64,000 nucleotides of DNA from Phoronis australis. Its lineage: Eukaryota; Phoronida; Phoronidae. The notes beneath the pieces were generated by a model. That model saw only the letters and a program-made list of their open reading frames with translations, did not search any database and was not told where the DNA came from. A program made the translations under genes and the position numbers. Positions 11,101-26,100 of this stretch are shown here, piece after piece (position 1 is the first letter of the stretch; every line of letters starts with the position of its first letter). The stretch spans positions 309,151-373,150 of the forward strand of contig NMRA01000345.1 of NCBI GenBank assembly GCA_002633005.1, given 5' to 3'.

Positions 11101-14100
11101 TGAATGAGTGCTTTTACACTACACTTGGTTCATATGAGTGGTGAAAATTCTAGCAATTCTTTAGTAGAGAAAACCTGTCTAGTATTTTAGCCAGACTAAG
11201 ACGTGCTGTCTTGTAGGGGTAATTTTTGCTAGAAGTTTTCGCATGACGGAGTTGCTTTTTCAGTCAAAAATTTATTTTAGAGCAGGTCACACAAACCAGT
11301 AGAATTATAAACAAAGGCCTTTCTCTGTCCTGTGGTGGTATTAAGCATCTGGCTATGAAAGTCCTAGTGAAATGCCAGCAAATATTACCTTTGTATCTGT
11401 TCACCTGACTGCCATTTTTGGTTCTAGCGAAAGTGGTATCGTAAACGCTAACATTTAGTCAGTTTGTGAATTCCTAACCGTTTGTGTACCAAATAGTGCA
11501 TTAAATTTTTGTAAGATTAAAACACTGTTCAATTTTGTTTTGAGCACGAGGGTACTGATGAGAGAACTGTTCACTTGGTCAGTTGGCACACAATGTGGTA
11601 GAGAGGTATACTATTCCTCAGTCAAATTTCTCTGCAAAGGATTAGAAAGCTACATTGCTCTCAACTGACTAGATTGTGGTGTGCTTTTTGTAGTATGGTA
11701 GTAAGCGCTTGTAGAATAAAAATTGTACTTTTGGCAGTTGTTATTATACAAAAGTACCAACCAATTACAACAATATAGGAATAATAATTATTAGGATACC
11801 TTGACTCATTGTTTAAGTATCACCTACATTGCTGTATAAGGTGTAGGCGTTTGAATGTGGTGCCATGCAATTTACAATTTCAACGATGTTTTTGTAAAAT
11901 ACGGTTTGTAACTAGACAGTGCAAATGCTTGGCGTTGAAGGTAGATTCCAAATCTCTAGCTTAAACCTTAAAGAACTGAGGTGGGCAACTAAGAGCTAGA
12001 TTTAGACTAAACGTTTTGTAGATTTATCTCAGGGTAATGTGTCGAAAACTTTTAAGAAGCATTATATAGAACTTGAGGCTGATTTAGGCCACTTAGTGTT
12101 TTAAAATCAGTTTCATCTACGCTAGTTCCTTAAATTAGAAATTAATGATAACTAGGCTTGAGAACTTACAGTTTGTTGTTGCATCTGACCATCCTGAAGT
12201 TTGCCGTAAATAATATTGTCACTGCCGGTTAATTTCTGTCACCCAAGCAGCATGCCTGTCAAGGAAATTCCAGGCACTTTATTGCAGCCATTGTCTGTTC
12301 ATGAAAAGGATAAAAACACAATTGCAATGCTTTGGACGAACAAAATCGCCTGCAAAGAAACTCAGTTTTGACATCAGAACATGATTTAAGTAGTGTCTTT
12401 AAAATAAAAACTTGCAGATGGCTTGAAAGTTGCTCCATTTTGTTGCCTTATGGTCAAGTTTGTGTGTATTCAGCCAAGTATTTAGTACAAACGCATTGTT
12501 ATTACTTCAGTAAAAGTATACCATTTCTGAAAATTGAAAGCCTTTAGAATTAGTTTATATTAATCTGCCATTAATTGGTAACACGACCGTGCATGTTTAG
12601 CGAAATTAAGCAAAAAGAAAGGTACATTTATAGTGAAACAGCGGTATCAACATGACCAAATTTCGTTTCAGTGATAAAAACATTCAAGGTGGAATCTCAA
12701 AAATGCTGTTACGGTTTTCTAAATTATAATTTGGTTCTTGTCATATGCAACTTTAAGAGTACTTTTCTAAAAATCAAAGAAGTTCTATTTTTGAGATTGA
12801 ATTTTGTGTCGAAAATGATTCGCCGCAAATCATTGAACCGTGTTCAGTATGTACCGTGACATGGTGCTTTGGGAATAACACCCGCGAAGTACGTCAAGGT
12901 CATATGCAACTTTAAGAGTACTTTTCTAAAAATCATAGAAGTCCTATTTTTGAGATTGAATTTTGTGTCGAAAATGATCCGCCGCAAATCATTGAACCGT
13001 GTTCAGTAAGTACCGTGACATGGTGCTTTGGGAATAACACCCGCGAAGTACGTCAAGTTCATCTATTTGCAGAATTTTTGTTTTCACATTTACAAATTAT
13101 CCGTGATTACCACTACTGCTTGTTATGCTAAATTAGTGACGGTGTTTCTGTTTAAGTTCTTGTTATACCTTGTGCGTAGTTAGGAGCATGCAAATACATT
13201 TTCAGCAAGATGATTTCCTACTCGTGCAGTTTGTTTTGAAAATCTGTTCCATACTAGACAAAACTACAAAATGAGAGGGTTCATTTAGTGCTTGGATAGC
13301 TATTGGTCAACTGTAGTGGGGATGGGTGGACAATTCTCTTCACCAAGTTCTGGTATATGAATAGACAACACACCTGTCGCCAGTCAATGTTGTAGGGGCC
13401 CTAAAATATCTATTTCTTATTTCAAGATTGCTACCATCACAACATGTATTGAAGTTATTAATGTTTTGCATTGTTGCTGGGCTTAAATTTATCCACTTAC
13501 ACTAGCAATGTAGGGATTTCATCTACAGCCCTTCAGTGGTTTTTCAAATGCATTACTTGACTTTTGTTGACTTGTAAATCATCTGGTGACACCAGAGGTA
13601 ACTTATAGTGGCATCCGTAAACAGTGTGACAGAAACTTGTCTCAAGACCTCACCAGAATGGTAAGTAATGGTCCACTGCAACAGGATTTTTGGTGAAAGT
13701 GTGACTAAGCAACCATCTTAGAAAAATAAAACGTGGAAAGTCATCGTCGAATCGTTGAATTAAAACATAAATTAGCAGATATTTTACGCAAAATATTGGT
13801 GAGGCATTCACCATCCGATCGTGCTGAAGTTAGATTTCAGGACTTCCTAGATCGTAATTTACGCGTCCACAAGTTATCGGTGATCTCATTGGATGTTTAC
13901 ACGCTGACAACAGCCTTGCCATAGATGAAATGCCACCAATTGATAATTGTACATACTTAGAATGAATTGAAGCTTTCCGACCAGAACACAAAAGCATGCA
14001 ACATGTGTTCTGTCTGGGAGCAGTGATAAAACCTCTTTAGGGATAGCAAATCGCGGTAAGATTTCACTAATTTCGTAAAAAATAATTGCCACAAATTGAT

Positions 14101-17100
14101 TTTTTCATTTTCAAAGACTCGTCACTCAAAACTATAAGCTATGGAATAAAACATCAATGTGGTAAACATTTTTGTATGCTACCTGTCTTTCTTTAAAAAA
14201 ACAGATAATAAAGTTTCACCAATCGGGGCGTATTGTGCCTCAAATCTGTAATATTTAACCGTAGGTTGAGACATCCTGCTGGTGGCCGAAAGTTGAGGTG
14301 TTGAACACGTGTCACTTCTGTGCCTTGACTAATTTGACTTGATGAATGGCAGATTACAGCACTTGTTGACTGGACAATGGAGTCAATTGGTATCTGTTGT
14401 GTAGTTGACAGGAGTTAGTTGGAAGTGTTTGTTAATTACACCTGTATTCAGGTATCTGTCAACTGTGACAAGCTCGGCCTTGTTGTTGTCCTAAAGTGTT
14501 GTACATTTCCACTTCCTGCGGAAACAGTTGCTGAGTTGGTGTCCGACTCGAAAAGAGAACACTTAAGTCTGTTGTTAGTTTGGGGAGAGGGGGGGGGGAC
14601 TGTAGTGAACAAGGGGAGTAGGAAACCGTCTTGCCTTGTGAAAATCTGGTCAGTGAAAAGTGATCTTCGTTTGCCATCATGAAAAATGTTGTTATCGTAT
14701 AGTGTCAGGGATATCTTAGAAGACATTATTTTTACTTTTGTAGACATTGGTGTGAACAATTTGATTGTTTGGGTGAAGTACTCGCTATACCCACGCGTCG
14801 CTCAGCCATGACGAAATTGTTGAAGTTTTTCTTGATCCAAGGCTCTTGGATCAAGAAAAACTAAATAATGCAAAAATGAGTTTTTTCCAGAGCACTGTGT
14901 TTGGATATCCTTGTAAACACTGAAATGATCATGCCTTGAAAGCAAGTGCTTGTTTTGTGCTGATGTGGGTGCCTTCACGTATTGAAGGTTACACATTTTG
15001 TGACCTTGGGATGCTGGCGGACTCGTGTTGTTCCGTAAGTTTTAGGTGGCACGGCCCTGCTAACACAACCGAATGGTATTGCTGGTTGTACCAGTCCCCC
15101 TTCATCACTTACATTGTAGATCTGCTCCTGTTGTGTGTGGGATTTTGTCAACGTTGGCGCTGTTCTGGCTACTTTTAAAATTTTCAGAAAACTGGAGAAC
15201 TCTTCGCTTTGTAATTATGGTGTCATTATAGGGTTCGTGTAAACAGAAATGTATTCTGTTTATCTTCGAAAGAGGACAAAATTTAATCGTTTTTTCAAAC
15301 TCCTGTTCAGAATAGTACTTTCCAGTTCTTTCTGAGCTTCTCTCTAATTATAGTACATTATTTGACTCATAATAAACGCAAAATATATGAATATGTAAGC
15401 ATAAAAAAATAATGATTGTGTAACATCTACTTGTTTCTGCATCTGTTTCTTTTTCAATTTTGAATTGTCTATCATCAGTTATTGCAGGAAAATGTAAATT
15501 TAGGTTTAGTTGTTCCTGTTGAACATAATAGTACACCATTACCTACTGTCTATGTGTTCATTAGATTTGTTACTGCATAGGTAAATATTATCAACAAGGT
15601 TGTGTCTTCATTCTTGTTTAAAGCCCAATCCTTTAATTTGCCATAACCAGTTTTTAATTACCAGTCAAGCCATCAATCACACGAAGTCTGAAGACATGAG
15701 TTGCCTTTTGTGTTATGATAGAAATATGATGATACATCACTCTGTTCATTAATACCAACATTAACAGGCAGCAAAGAATTTGGCTTTATTCTCTACTGCA
15801 TAATAGCGCTGAATTTCCGCAGGGTTTGATGTTCAATGGAATTTACATGTCATTTTTATCAAAAATTAATAGTTTTATTGTCGATGTCTTTGCGTTTTGG
15901 TTTCTCACCATCTCTGTTGACTGAGGTCCAAGAGTAAGCTTTTGATCCAACTGCTATAGAATTGTTAAAAAATTTTGCTCTGCAAATTTAGTCGTTATTT
16001 TTACATTCATCAAATAACTTTTAGTGGTAAAGACTATAGTGTCATATTGAAAGTAATGGTACTTGTAGTGCATCATATTGGACAGGCCTGTGTGAATGGT
16101 GGAAAGAGCAAAAATTATTTGAAATGAAGATCAGTCATGCTGCTCTGGAGATTCAGTCTCAATACGTAAATTCTATGCTGAATAATATCATTCCTGTGCC
16201 ACTGATTCACTCTACGCTAATTGCAAATGGAGCTAATGTTATAAAAATCAACCTGTGGGCGATTAGCGAAATTTACCCTGTTGCTATTAATGCCCTGGTA
16301 AACTGGGTGTATTACATAACAGGCTGTTGTTGGACTACCTAATTAATGACAATTATAGGATATTTACTGTGTGTTTAAAATTGAGCCTGTTTAAAAATCA
16401 ATCCTGCTGGTGGGGAGCAAGACCATCCTCTTAGTTTATAGTGCCTATCTGGATTATCCATATGGGATAATCCAATTGTTATGCCGACAAGATTCGTTCA
16501 CCACTTTCATCTGTTCATTTTGTTATAAATGGGATGCCAACCTCGCAGGTTTGTTCATGTTGTCTACAAGAAGACCCGTGTGTTTACATTCTGTCCCTGC
16601 CACACTTTTCCAAATAATTCGGGGTTATGATGCCGCACATTCAAAATACAGACCAACACAATGTCTCGTGGGAAACAATCCGGGACAACGTGACAAGGGG
16701 TACTCAAGACCAAACGATAGGAAACAAAACGCTTCCTGAACACTTTCATGGCGTTTCCCATTTCGAGGTTACATTTTCTCGTTTACAGTAAATTTTAGCC
16801 AATTTCAGGCAAACATAATTGCCAAAAATAACGCTTTCTTCATTTTTGAAGGGATTCAAACATTGTTGTGAATGATTTCAATTTTTCAAAATATTGTCTT
16901 TTGGAAGCTATGCTACAGAAGTTGAATATGGCGAACCATCAATTCGGCTTTAATGTATCTTCTACAAAAAGATGACAAAATAAAGTTTTATCTGTCCGCA
17001 TTATTTTGTCCTAAACTGGTGAGATTTTGTGGTACCCTGACCACTACTTGAAATTAGGTATCCGATTCAGGGATCTGATACCGGCGGGCAAAATACTTGT

Positions 17101-20100
17101 CGCAGACAATATCTCAAACGGGGCAAATCCCAGGATAAAATACCCATTCCAAGTTGACTTCACATCAGACCATGAACAGCGCCCATTCGAGATACCCTGC
17201 TATTTTGATTTGGGGACACCTGAGTTTTATTGCCCGTCGGCAGGATTGGTTTTTAATATAGTGTCACTCGATTTACGTCTTGATATGGTAAATCTCCACA
17301 AGTTGTTAAATGTTCAGGGTTATTTCTTTAAAAGCCGACAGAACTGATTTTTTAAAACACGCTCGATTTGTTTGATTGAATTTTTGCAAGTCACTGAGTC
17401 TTTGTAACTTTATACTTTCATTAATCACCAACTGAATCTGTTTTTGAAACACGCTCTGGTTTATGAGTGTTGACTGTATCTACGTAAGAGGATTGATTTT
17501 ATCACGTTAGCATCAAACTGACAATGTGGTGTTGAATCTTCATGACAACTTAAGTTTTTTAAAAGCACGGAAGGAATTTTCTGAGGAACCAAGCTTTTTG
17601 GGTTCATAAGACTTGTTTTACGAGCCAGCGTCGGTGTTTCAGTGAGTGATTGGTTTGAGTTAATACAACGCTAATATTGTCAGTTGTGAGTGCGTGAACA
17701 CAGGCCTGAAAATTAGTCGTATGCAGATGCTTATTGGCAGGAGCTCTGTCCTGGCATTCGTCATCTGAAGTATACTTTTCTATTTTCCAAACTCCTTGAT
17801 GACATCTCGGGCTTTCCAACTTACGTGCTCATTGCAATTCTGTCTCCCCTTGTTGCGACTTCGCAGTTCATGTTCATTCCTCATAATTTTGAAGGTGGAA
17901 AAGGTTCGCAGAGGTTGCACTACCGCCAATGGATTTTGGTTGTCATGGCCTTTCCCCAGAAGTATCGGATGAAATGATTTAAACCCTGCTTGCAGCTTTG
18001 CTGTTTCTAATGCGCTAATATGTTGGTCAACGTATCAACAATTTGCACTGCACTTGTTTCAATATTACAACCAGTTCGTGGGAAAGACTTTTTATGCGCC
18101 CACATATTTATATGTGGATGCATTATTTTTAAACGTGTCTTCTGCGAAGTGCTCTTAAGGTTCTTTAATACGGTGTGATTTGCATGTTTGTCAGCCCATT
18201 GTCTGTTTCTGTCAAGAAAGTGGAAATCGTCTTTTTATGACCTTCTTGTCACATTTCATTAGGATAATGTTCAATTACCCGGCTTGTTCTGTCTATCTAA
18301 TTTCCTATACTGTTTTATGTTAAACATCTCCAACTATAACAATTAATAGAATGGAATAATACAACTAGAGAGTAAGAAAGTGACTGCAGTGATGTAAAAT
18401 CGTGACCTCGCTACATTTAGGGTTTGTAATGTCAGTGATGGGAGTAGTAGTGGGAGGCAGTTGAAACTGTTGTGAGTGTGTTTTTTCAGTCCAGTATTTC
18501 ACAGGAATTCTGTAATTCTGTTCTTGTCTGTGTTATGCTTAGCAATAATTGCAGATCGAAAAAATATGAAAACCATTACGGATGATGAAAAATACATGAT
18601 ACAATATCGCATTGTCATCGTCATGTGATCAAGGGCTGAACGTAACTAAATGTCCCCTTAAGAAAGACATTTTTCTCGTTTTTCACCACTGTCACTTTTG
18701 TCTACAACAGAAATTTCAAACTCGACTGGAATTACAAAATTCATATACGTGTTTGAAAGTCCAGTTTTGCCCATACTGTGGGGAGTTTGTGTGTTAATCT
18801 TGGAATAAATGTATTGAGCTGGTACCAAAAGTCCAAAGTGTCCTAATTTGTTAAAAGAAATTACTAATATCTCAATTTTTCAAAGTCACGGCATTATTAA
18901 GGTCAAGTTTTTAAACTCGACTGGTGTAAGCCAAACTCATCAAAACAAAATCGAAACTTGTCCCAGTGACAAGTCAAAACACTAAGATCAATGATTGTAT
19001 GGTATCTCACAAATTTTGAACACAACATGGTTTACAACTGAAGTTTTATTTTCTTGTTTATTTCTTAAAAGTTATGTAACACCAAATTATGCTTTGCCAT
19101 GTTCAAGATCTAAATCATAGCCATCAGCAGACAATATGTTTAAAAAACATTTGAAGTCAAAACTATGTGAACAGCATTAGAAAATGAAAATGTTACTTTT
19201 TCCTATTAATGTCCAAATTTAGCGATATTTTACCATGGTAATATATTTTTGTAACAACATACATCATCAAATGTATTTTGTTGTAGATTGTTATTGTTAG
19301 ATTTTGAAAAACTGCAGCTGAGGTCCTTTATGAACATCAGCCAACCATTCAAGGCCCTTAGTACCTGGTATTGTTATAGATATTTGCTAATGGGACCCCT
19401 GCATTTGCTGTTACAGTTAAATAGAGAAGTTGTATTAGACACAGAGATAAGCGAAAATAAAACTAACTTCCCATGCTAGAACGTATTGTGATTTACGTAA
19501 CATAGTCGGGTGGAGATATCCTGCTTTATACCTTGGGTTCCTATAAAACCTCTTATTTGCGTAATGTTTGTATAGATGAACTCTTGCTGAAAGAAACAGC
19601 AAGTGCACCCAACAATGTACCTTCAGACTGCGCTGCACCCTGGTGGTGATGTAATAGACATTAGTAGCCCATCTCACCTTATATTTAACTCATCATTATT
19701 TGCCCTGGAGCTCTGCTATGCGTCTGTAGTGAATGACCGAGCAACAACAGTTCACTTTATTGTCCAGTTCCCTGGACAGTTGTCAAGGGTACCCACTGCC
19801 ACTGAGTATATTACAGGCCTTGACATGGTTCATTGTCCATCTCACCATTGAAGAAGTGTGTTTTGACACTAAGGATCATCATGTGTCAATTAAGTGTCCT
19901 TATGCTCTCTGTAGTGTCTTTGAACGGGAGCAACAGGAAAGGGTTTTCTTCAAAAAAGGGTTTAGTATTTATTCTTGTTTATATCCCTCAGTGAAGGACC
20001 CAGGAAATAATCCCAAATTAAAAAGGGGGCGTAACTAGTTCATTTAGCATTCTTAATTTATTATTTGAAATTTGGGGGCACCTGTTGTGGCAAAGCGTAT

Positions 20101-23100
20101 CGCGTATCGCCAGGTATTACTCAATAAATCTGATTTTCATTTTTATGTGTACATTGCCATGACATTGTAAAGAAGTAAACTGCAACAAGTTGTGCACTCA
20201 CAATTTACGTATTTTTCAAGCAGGGCATGGTAATAATCTACGTGGAACTCTTAAACATTGGCAGAGCACCTTTTTTATCTAATTCTGATGTGCAACACTA
20301 ACTGTATCCGGGCAAAACACAATGTCTTTCGTTTATGTACATTTTGAGACATTCGCATGTTTGTGTAAACCGTTTGAATATCTCACCGCACAGCAGTGGC
20401 AATCGACGCGTGATCAATGGTTCTAAAGAATTTTAAAAAGGCCGGGAAATTTTCTACTGCATACAAGTAAATCATACTAGAATCCAGAATATTGTCCACC
20501 AGTCCTTCACTGTCGCCATCTAGTGGAGAAGCGTGTTTCATCACGTCGCTGCTACATCAGGAACTGGCTAGGAAAGTACCTCTACCGTGATGAAGCAGAA
20601 TGATCCCTCCTCCTCCCTTTCCCTGTAGCAGATGGCTTTTCAAACGGGCAGGCATTTTATTGGTTGGATAATGGTTGTCACTCACCCCCAAATCAATTGC
20701 GTTTCTAATTTCTGGTCAATATCACCACAATAGATACGTTAGGTAACTTGTGGCTGCTTAAGTCTTGTTCAAAGCTTCCAATTTTGTCTTGGTAATCCAA
20801 CACAAGAATGATTTGAGGTACTGTCTCCTATTTTGCTCTTTAAAGTTCCTTGGGGCAGGGGTCTAATCTTTGTACACAATATCAATCAAACTTGAAATTA
20901 ATTTTGGCATTTTTCTGTTCTACTTTTGTGCGAACTCAAGATACGTGTCTATTTGTCTGTGCTCTTAGTATGTTATGGTTTACATATATGAGTGAATAGT
21001 CGCACTTGATGACCCCTGTATTGGAGCTACAAACTCTAGTAAGGACTCACACTCTTAACCTTATTGCTGGGTTCATCAAGTGCAAACTAGGGTTTGATAT
21101 CCGCATAAGCTTCTATGTACGTGAACTCAGAATAATCATCACTATGTTGAGTTCACACGAAACTATTATTAGCGCATAGCAAAAAAATAATTTCAAATTC
21201 CATATGGAGTAAAAGATTAGACCCTGGGTCTAGATTCGCTGTGAGAATATATTTCAGAGTTTGTGGCAATATTTTTTAATCACTTCAATAATAATCTACT
21301 CCGTATGTCTTGTCAGATGAGCTACTTATAATGTACAGCAAAAACATCTATAAACCAATAGTTAAGCCGGTCAATCTGAAGTCAACCTTCAGCCAGAAGG
21401 TGGAGCTGTCGATTTATTGCATCATGGCCTTAACTTATGCACTTGTATGTCAGTGGCATTTGAAGGTTGAACCTCACGAGACCTACAAACATAACTATCC
21501 ACACCCATAGCTATTGCACGGTTTTGATTAAAAAGATGAAAACCCATGTGGTTTTTCATAGTGAGATAATTTATAGAACTTGTAATTCACATTAATGAAT
21601 TGTTGGGTTTAACCCATTTATCTATTTTCGCAATCCCAATGTCCTAATTCAAAGAGTTGTGTGACGGTTTTAGCCTAATTCATGTTTGTTGTGTTCATTG
21701 AAAATATAAAGCTGTTATGTTTTTTTATCAGTTAAGCAGAAACATTTTGGAAAGCTTGAAATTACAGGGAATTTTTGAAGTTTATCTATCCTGGTTTTTC
21801 AATAACGTAAACACCCTTTTTCTCGGCATATTAAGTTTCATGAGGAGAACACAGTTTTCCATTTGTACTGGACATCTCGATAATTGGACCGTGTTTTCAA
21901 AAACTTTAGAACCTCTGAACCTCACCTTTACCTGAGATATCACAGGTGAGAGGTGGTTCCTGTAATAACTAATTACTAATTCATTGGAAACCATCTACTG
22001 TGATCTTTCAAAACCTGTGTTGAGGCCTCCATATTACTCCCTGTTGATAAATATTTAACCAACTCATGGATATGATTAGAGGCGATCATTTATTGTTTAT
22101 AACTGGCGGTGATTGATTGACGAGCTTCTATTAAATTATTCACTGTGTGCACAGTGTTTCTGTCATTTATATGCAGTGTAGTGTCTTAAGAATTGCACAG
22201 ATTTATACGACTGTCTGTACTCAAAGGTGCAACCAATGTTGGCGACTGGAATAATATGTGCTACGACGTCCAAACGGTAGTTGAGGGTTGTTGCAAACAG
22301 TGCCTCTAGTGTGATTCGTTACCAGTGTCAGTCACCTGCCATGAAGCAGACTCATGTCTACAGAAGTCATTTCAAGTATGTAGGTAGTGATAGGGTGTTT
22401 TTTGGTTTTTCAACAAGATCAAAACATTAACATCACACAAACTATTCTCTCACTGTTGATTGTGTTTGTTGGAAGGTGTATGTTTGACCAGTTAAAGCTG
22501 TCAATGGTTATTCCGAGGTGTGTTTCACTTAAAAGACTTTCAACTTTTTTGGTTGTTAAGTCATTTTTGTTTTAACTTCGCACATATTTTTAGTGTTTCC
22601 TAAGTCCGACAAAAGTCACGAGTATGACGGCAGTGATGTTAGCAAAATCTTAAACGATTGGGCGAAGACAGAAAGTTTTGGAAGAATTTATTGATTTTAA
22701 CACATTGGGAATACTCGGTATTATTGAGAGGCTTATACAGTCTCAACAGACAGTCAATCGATTTTTGTTGGATACACTGAGCGAGGACCTGAGACTGTAG
22801 TTTTTACTGTTGGACGTCGGTCTCTCTTGACATCTGTCCTGTTTTATAGTGCAGCTCATCGCACACAAAAATTGTATCAATATTTGGTAGCCAATCAGTG
22901 GTTGGTTCCAATATGGACGAGTAGTTGTGTTGTAAATTAGATCAAAAAGGAAAATTTCTGAAAGTTTTTGGATGTTCACGCAGTTGATGAATGGCCTGAA
23001 GGCATACATGAAAGTTTGTGTGGTTGGCAAGATGATTTTTACCTCCTTCAAAAATGCTCTTACCAGTAGGTGGCGTGTGGTGATTTTGTCGTTGTCAGTC

Positions 23101-26100
23101 TAGGCTTTCAATGTTTTTTGTGAATTGGACATAAGTCTATTTTGTAAGTTTTTCGGTAAAGTGTAATGGTTGTAAAGTTACAACTTCATGTTGAAACAGG
23201 CCCTTGAATTTTAACTGGCTGTTTAATAACCATTACAATGCAACTGTTTGAATGCCTTTTGCTCCTAATCATTTTTCCGGTAGTCTTGACAGTTATCATG
23301 TGCTCTGTTTTTTTGACACGTAGTTGGTGAGAAAAAACAATATTGGTGATGTATATGAATGCATTCCAAGCACTGTGGACATGTCATTTAGGTTTTACCA
23401 AACAAATATTTAGTCTTAATATAAAAGTACTTTAATTAGAAAGTACGCATATTTAGGAATAAGTGAAGTTCTTCTGAAGTTCGTGACTCATGGAATATAT
23501 TTTAAAAGGGAAGTCGTGTACTTTTGTTCAACTTTCCATTTTAATTTTTAGCATATTCCTCTATAAATGTAGATGTAGAGCCTGAAAATGGTTGCACTGT
23601 GATTCTCTATATTCCTTTGAATATTGTCTGTTCAAATGCCCTTCCTTCAGCAGGCAGACCTAACCTTGACCTCTCCATTTCAGGGAATGTACAATTTTCT
23701 TACATCACTGATTGCAAAGATTTTGATACTGAAAATCATTCTAATAGTACATGTATAATTTAAAACCTCACCAATTTCGACAAATAATTACCAAAATAGA
23801 TATTTATATCATTTGTTAAAGGCTGTTGGCATTGTTCACTATGCCAACAATTTCTCAAAACATTGTCAGTTGGTTTCCATGGTTTTGAACTTAAAAATGT
23901 TAAAATATTTATTTGATGCTATAAATGTTTTATGAAAAAATTGAAAATTTCCCTTTCCCCCACATTGTGTGGTGAGATTTTAAATGTAAATTGCTGCCTT
24001 ATGGGTTGTGGTGTGAAGGTGTGTAAAACAGTTTAACCATTTCGCGATTTTACATTTTCGTTTTTTAGAGACTTGTTCTCTAATAGTTGTGTGAATGTAT
24101 TCTGGAAGAGAGGTCCAAAGTGGTCGCGGGTACGAGTGTACATAAAACCGTAAAATACCGTGTCGCTCTACGTAGAGTAGCTCAGCATTCAACTCTTTCA
24201 AAAGACCTTATGCAAGATGAGAAGCAATGAGGAGTTTTGTACCACTTCTGTTGTCCTTGTGGCGCTACCATAACCAGCCACTGCACAGTGGGTACTCACC
24301 AGAGGTTTATAAGGCCTCTTCCTTTTTTCCACAAGTGAGATTATTAGACTTTAGGCGAGGTTATGCAACAAGATGGCAATCATTTGTCCCACTAATACTT
24401 CTGCTCAATTGAGAACCCTGAAAGTGGTCTACTGTAACGCATTGGTACACCAGTGTCAATTCGTTCCAATCCTCTATATTGGTTCATCTTGTCATGAAGG
24501 CAAGCAATGGATTATCTTTGTGTTTGCTGTCTTGGGAGTTCATGCGCTGTAACTTTGGCCAAAAATTGCAAATTTGGTTCTGATTGATGTGGTGATAAGA
24601 TATTTTCAAAAAAGTCACCTGATGCTAGTCCAAGTCGGACGGGTTCCATCTTTTTGTTATTTTGACGCGCTTGACTACTTCCTGTGTACTAGGGTAGTTC
24701 AAACCAAATCAAATTCAGGTAGTGAATCAGGTAATTAATTGCATGTTGCCAAAACAGTTTATTAAAAAAACTACCTTAAGTTAGATACTTGTGGGAAGCT
24801 TTTGAAAAAATAGCTTCATTAAAAAGGATGCCCTCTGGTGGCTCTTGCTTTTCATTAAACAATGAGGCACACGGGTTTCAATAAAATGAAAGCAGACGGG
24901 AACCAATTTTTCTATTTTTGGCCTTACAATTTCTTTTTTGTTTTCCCTTAATTTGAATGTCATTTCCCTCTAAGAGTTCCTCATAACAGCGCTTGACCAT
25001 TTGCTGATGTCGTGTTTGAATGCTCTTTACAGCCTCAAGTCTCCACTAAAGGAACCGCCAAAAAGTAATCCGAGCAAGCGCCACCGCGAGCGGCTGAACA
25101 ATGAGCTGGACCACCTGGCTAGCCTACTGCCCTTTGACCAGCAGGTCATCTCAAAACTGGACAAATTGTCCATACTCCGACTTGCAGTCAGTTACCTTAG
25201 GACAAAAAACTACTTTCACGGTAAGGGTGAATAATATTACCAGAGTGCTGTTTGGTTTTGTGCAAATATGTCTCTGAAATAAGTGGTGTATGAATATTGC
25301 AGATTTTCATGGCGTGAACTGGCAGAAGCTAATCTGCCAAAGTAATACAAAACAAAAGCGTTGTTTTCCAGAAACTACATCCTGTTTGTAAAAGAGAAAA
25401 AGTCAATGCAATTTTGGTTTTGCTTTTGTCCCAAATTGTGAAATTTTACAGTAACTTGGTAGAATGTTTCATTTTTTGTGAAACTATCTGTCTCCAGTGC
25501 ACTAAGATCGATACAGTACCTGAACCTTTTGACTGAAATTCTGTAAGAAGCTTTTGCAGCTTAGAGAATACAGAAACAGAAGAAATAACTTCTCAGATGT
25601 GACAATTTCGATGAAAATTTTTTTTTGAGAATGAAACGTAGATCTTGTGGCACCTTTGTTTCTGTGGTTATTAAGGATTTTGGAAAGTCCGACAAATAGT
25701 ATTACAGTCAATATTTAAAAAGAAATGTGCTTGGCTGCAAAAGTGGGCAGTTGCCTGCTTCTACAAACACCGATAATGAATGAATCACTCAATGCATTTA
25801 GTGATATCAGGATCAAAGACATTTTTAATTGATGCTTAAATCATTGATTTGCCTGAAAATGTTATCACTTTCAAAATCCCCACTTTCCTTAAAAAATCCT
25901 TTTCAGATGCTTAAATTTACTTTCCGACTAATTTATTTGCTTTATCTGTTAATCACTCGCTGTGTAAACATTAAAACAAGCAATGGTCAGGTTATATAAT
26001 TGTAATCCGGCTCAGCACCGTTGTCAACAAATTAAGACAGTGATGAGCTAATCTCGCATTGAGAAAAACTCATTTCCCCAGTCAGTACCTGAGTGCACAT

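Larger units (their letters stand above)
8171..25032 (+). other. AHR intron 1 (16.9 kb)
   Basis: AT-rich and without any ORF I can support. It contains a 159-bp tandem duplication (12741–13058), a perfect 18-bp hairpin (14824–14862), a homeodomain-type palindrome (16450–16474), a dispersed repeat copy near 16790–17015, a foldback element (20851–21230), and a short TALE-type palindrome (10495–10506). A 106-codon open frame at 17027–17347 has no recognisable homology and no splice context that links it to AHR. Confidence 0.85.

Noticed and set aside
14448-14759. Minus-strand 103-codon ORF and its plus-strand mirror
   Set aside because: Contains a G-run-derived Pro stretch and no family features.
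17027-17347. 106-codon plus-strand ORF in AHR intron 1
   Set aside because: Protein-like in places but no recognisable family, start context or partner exon; kept only as a note.
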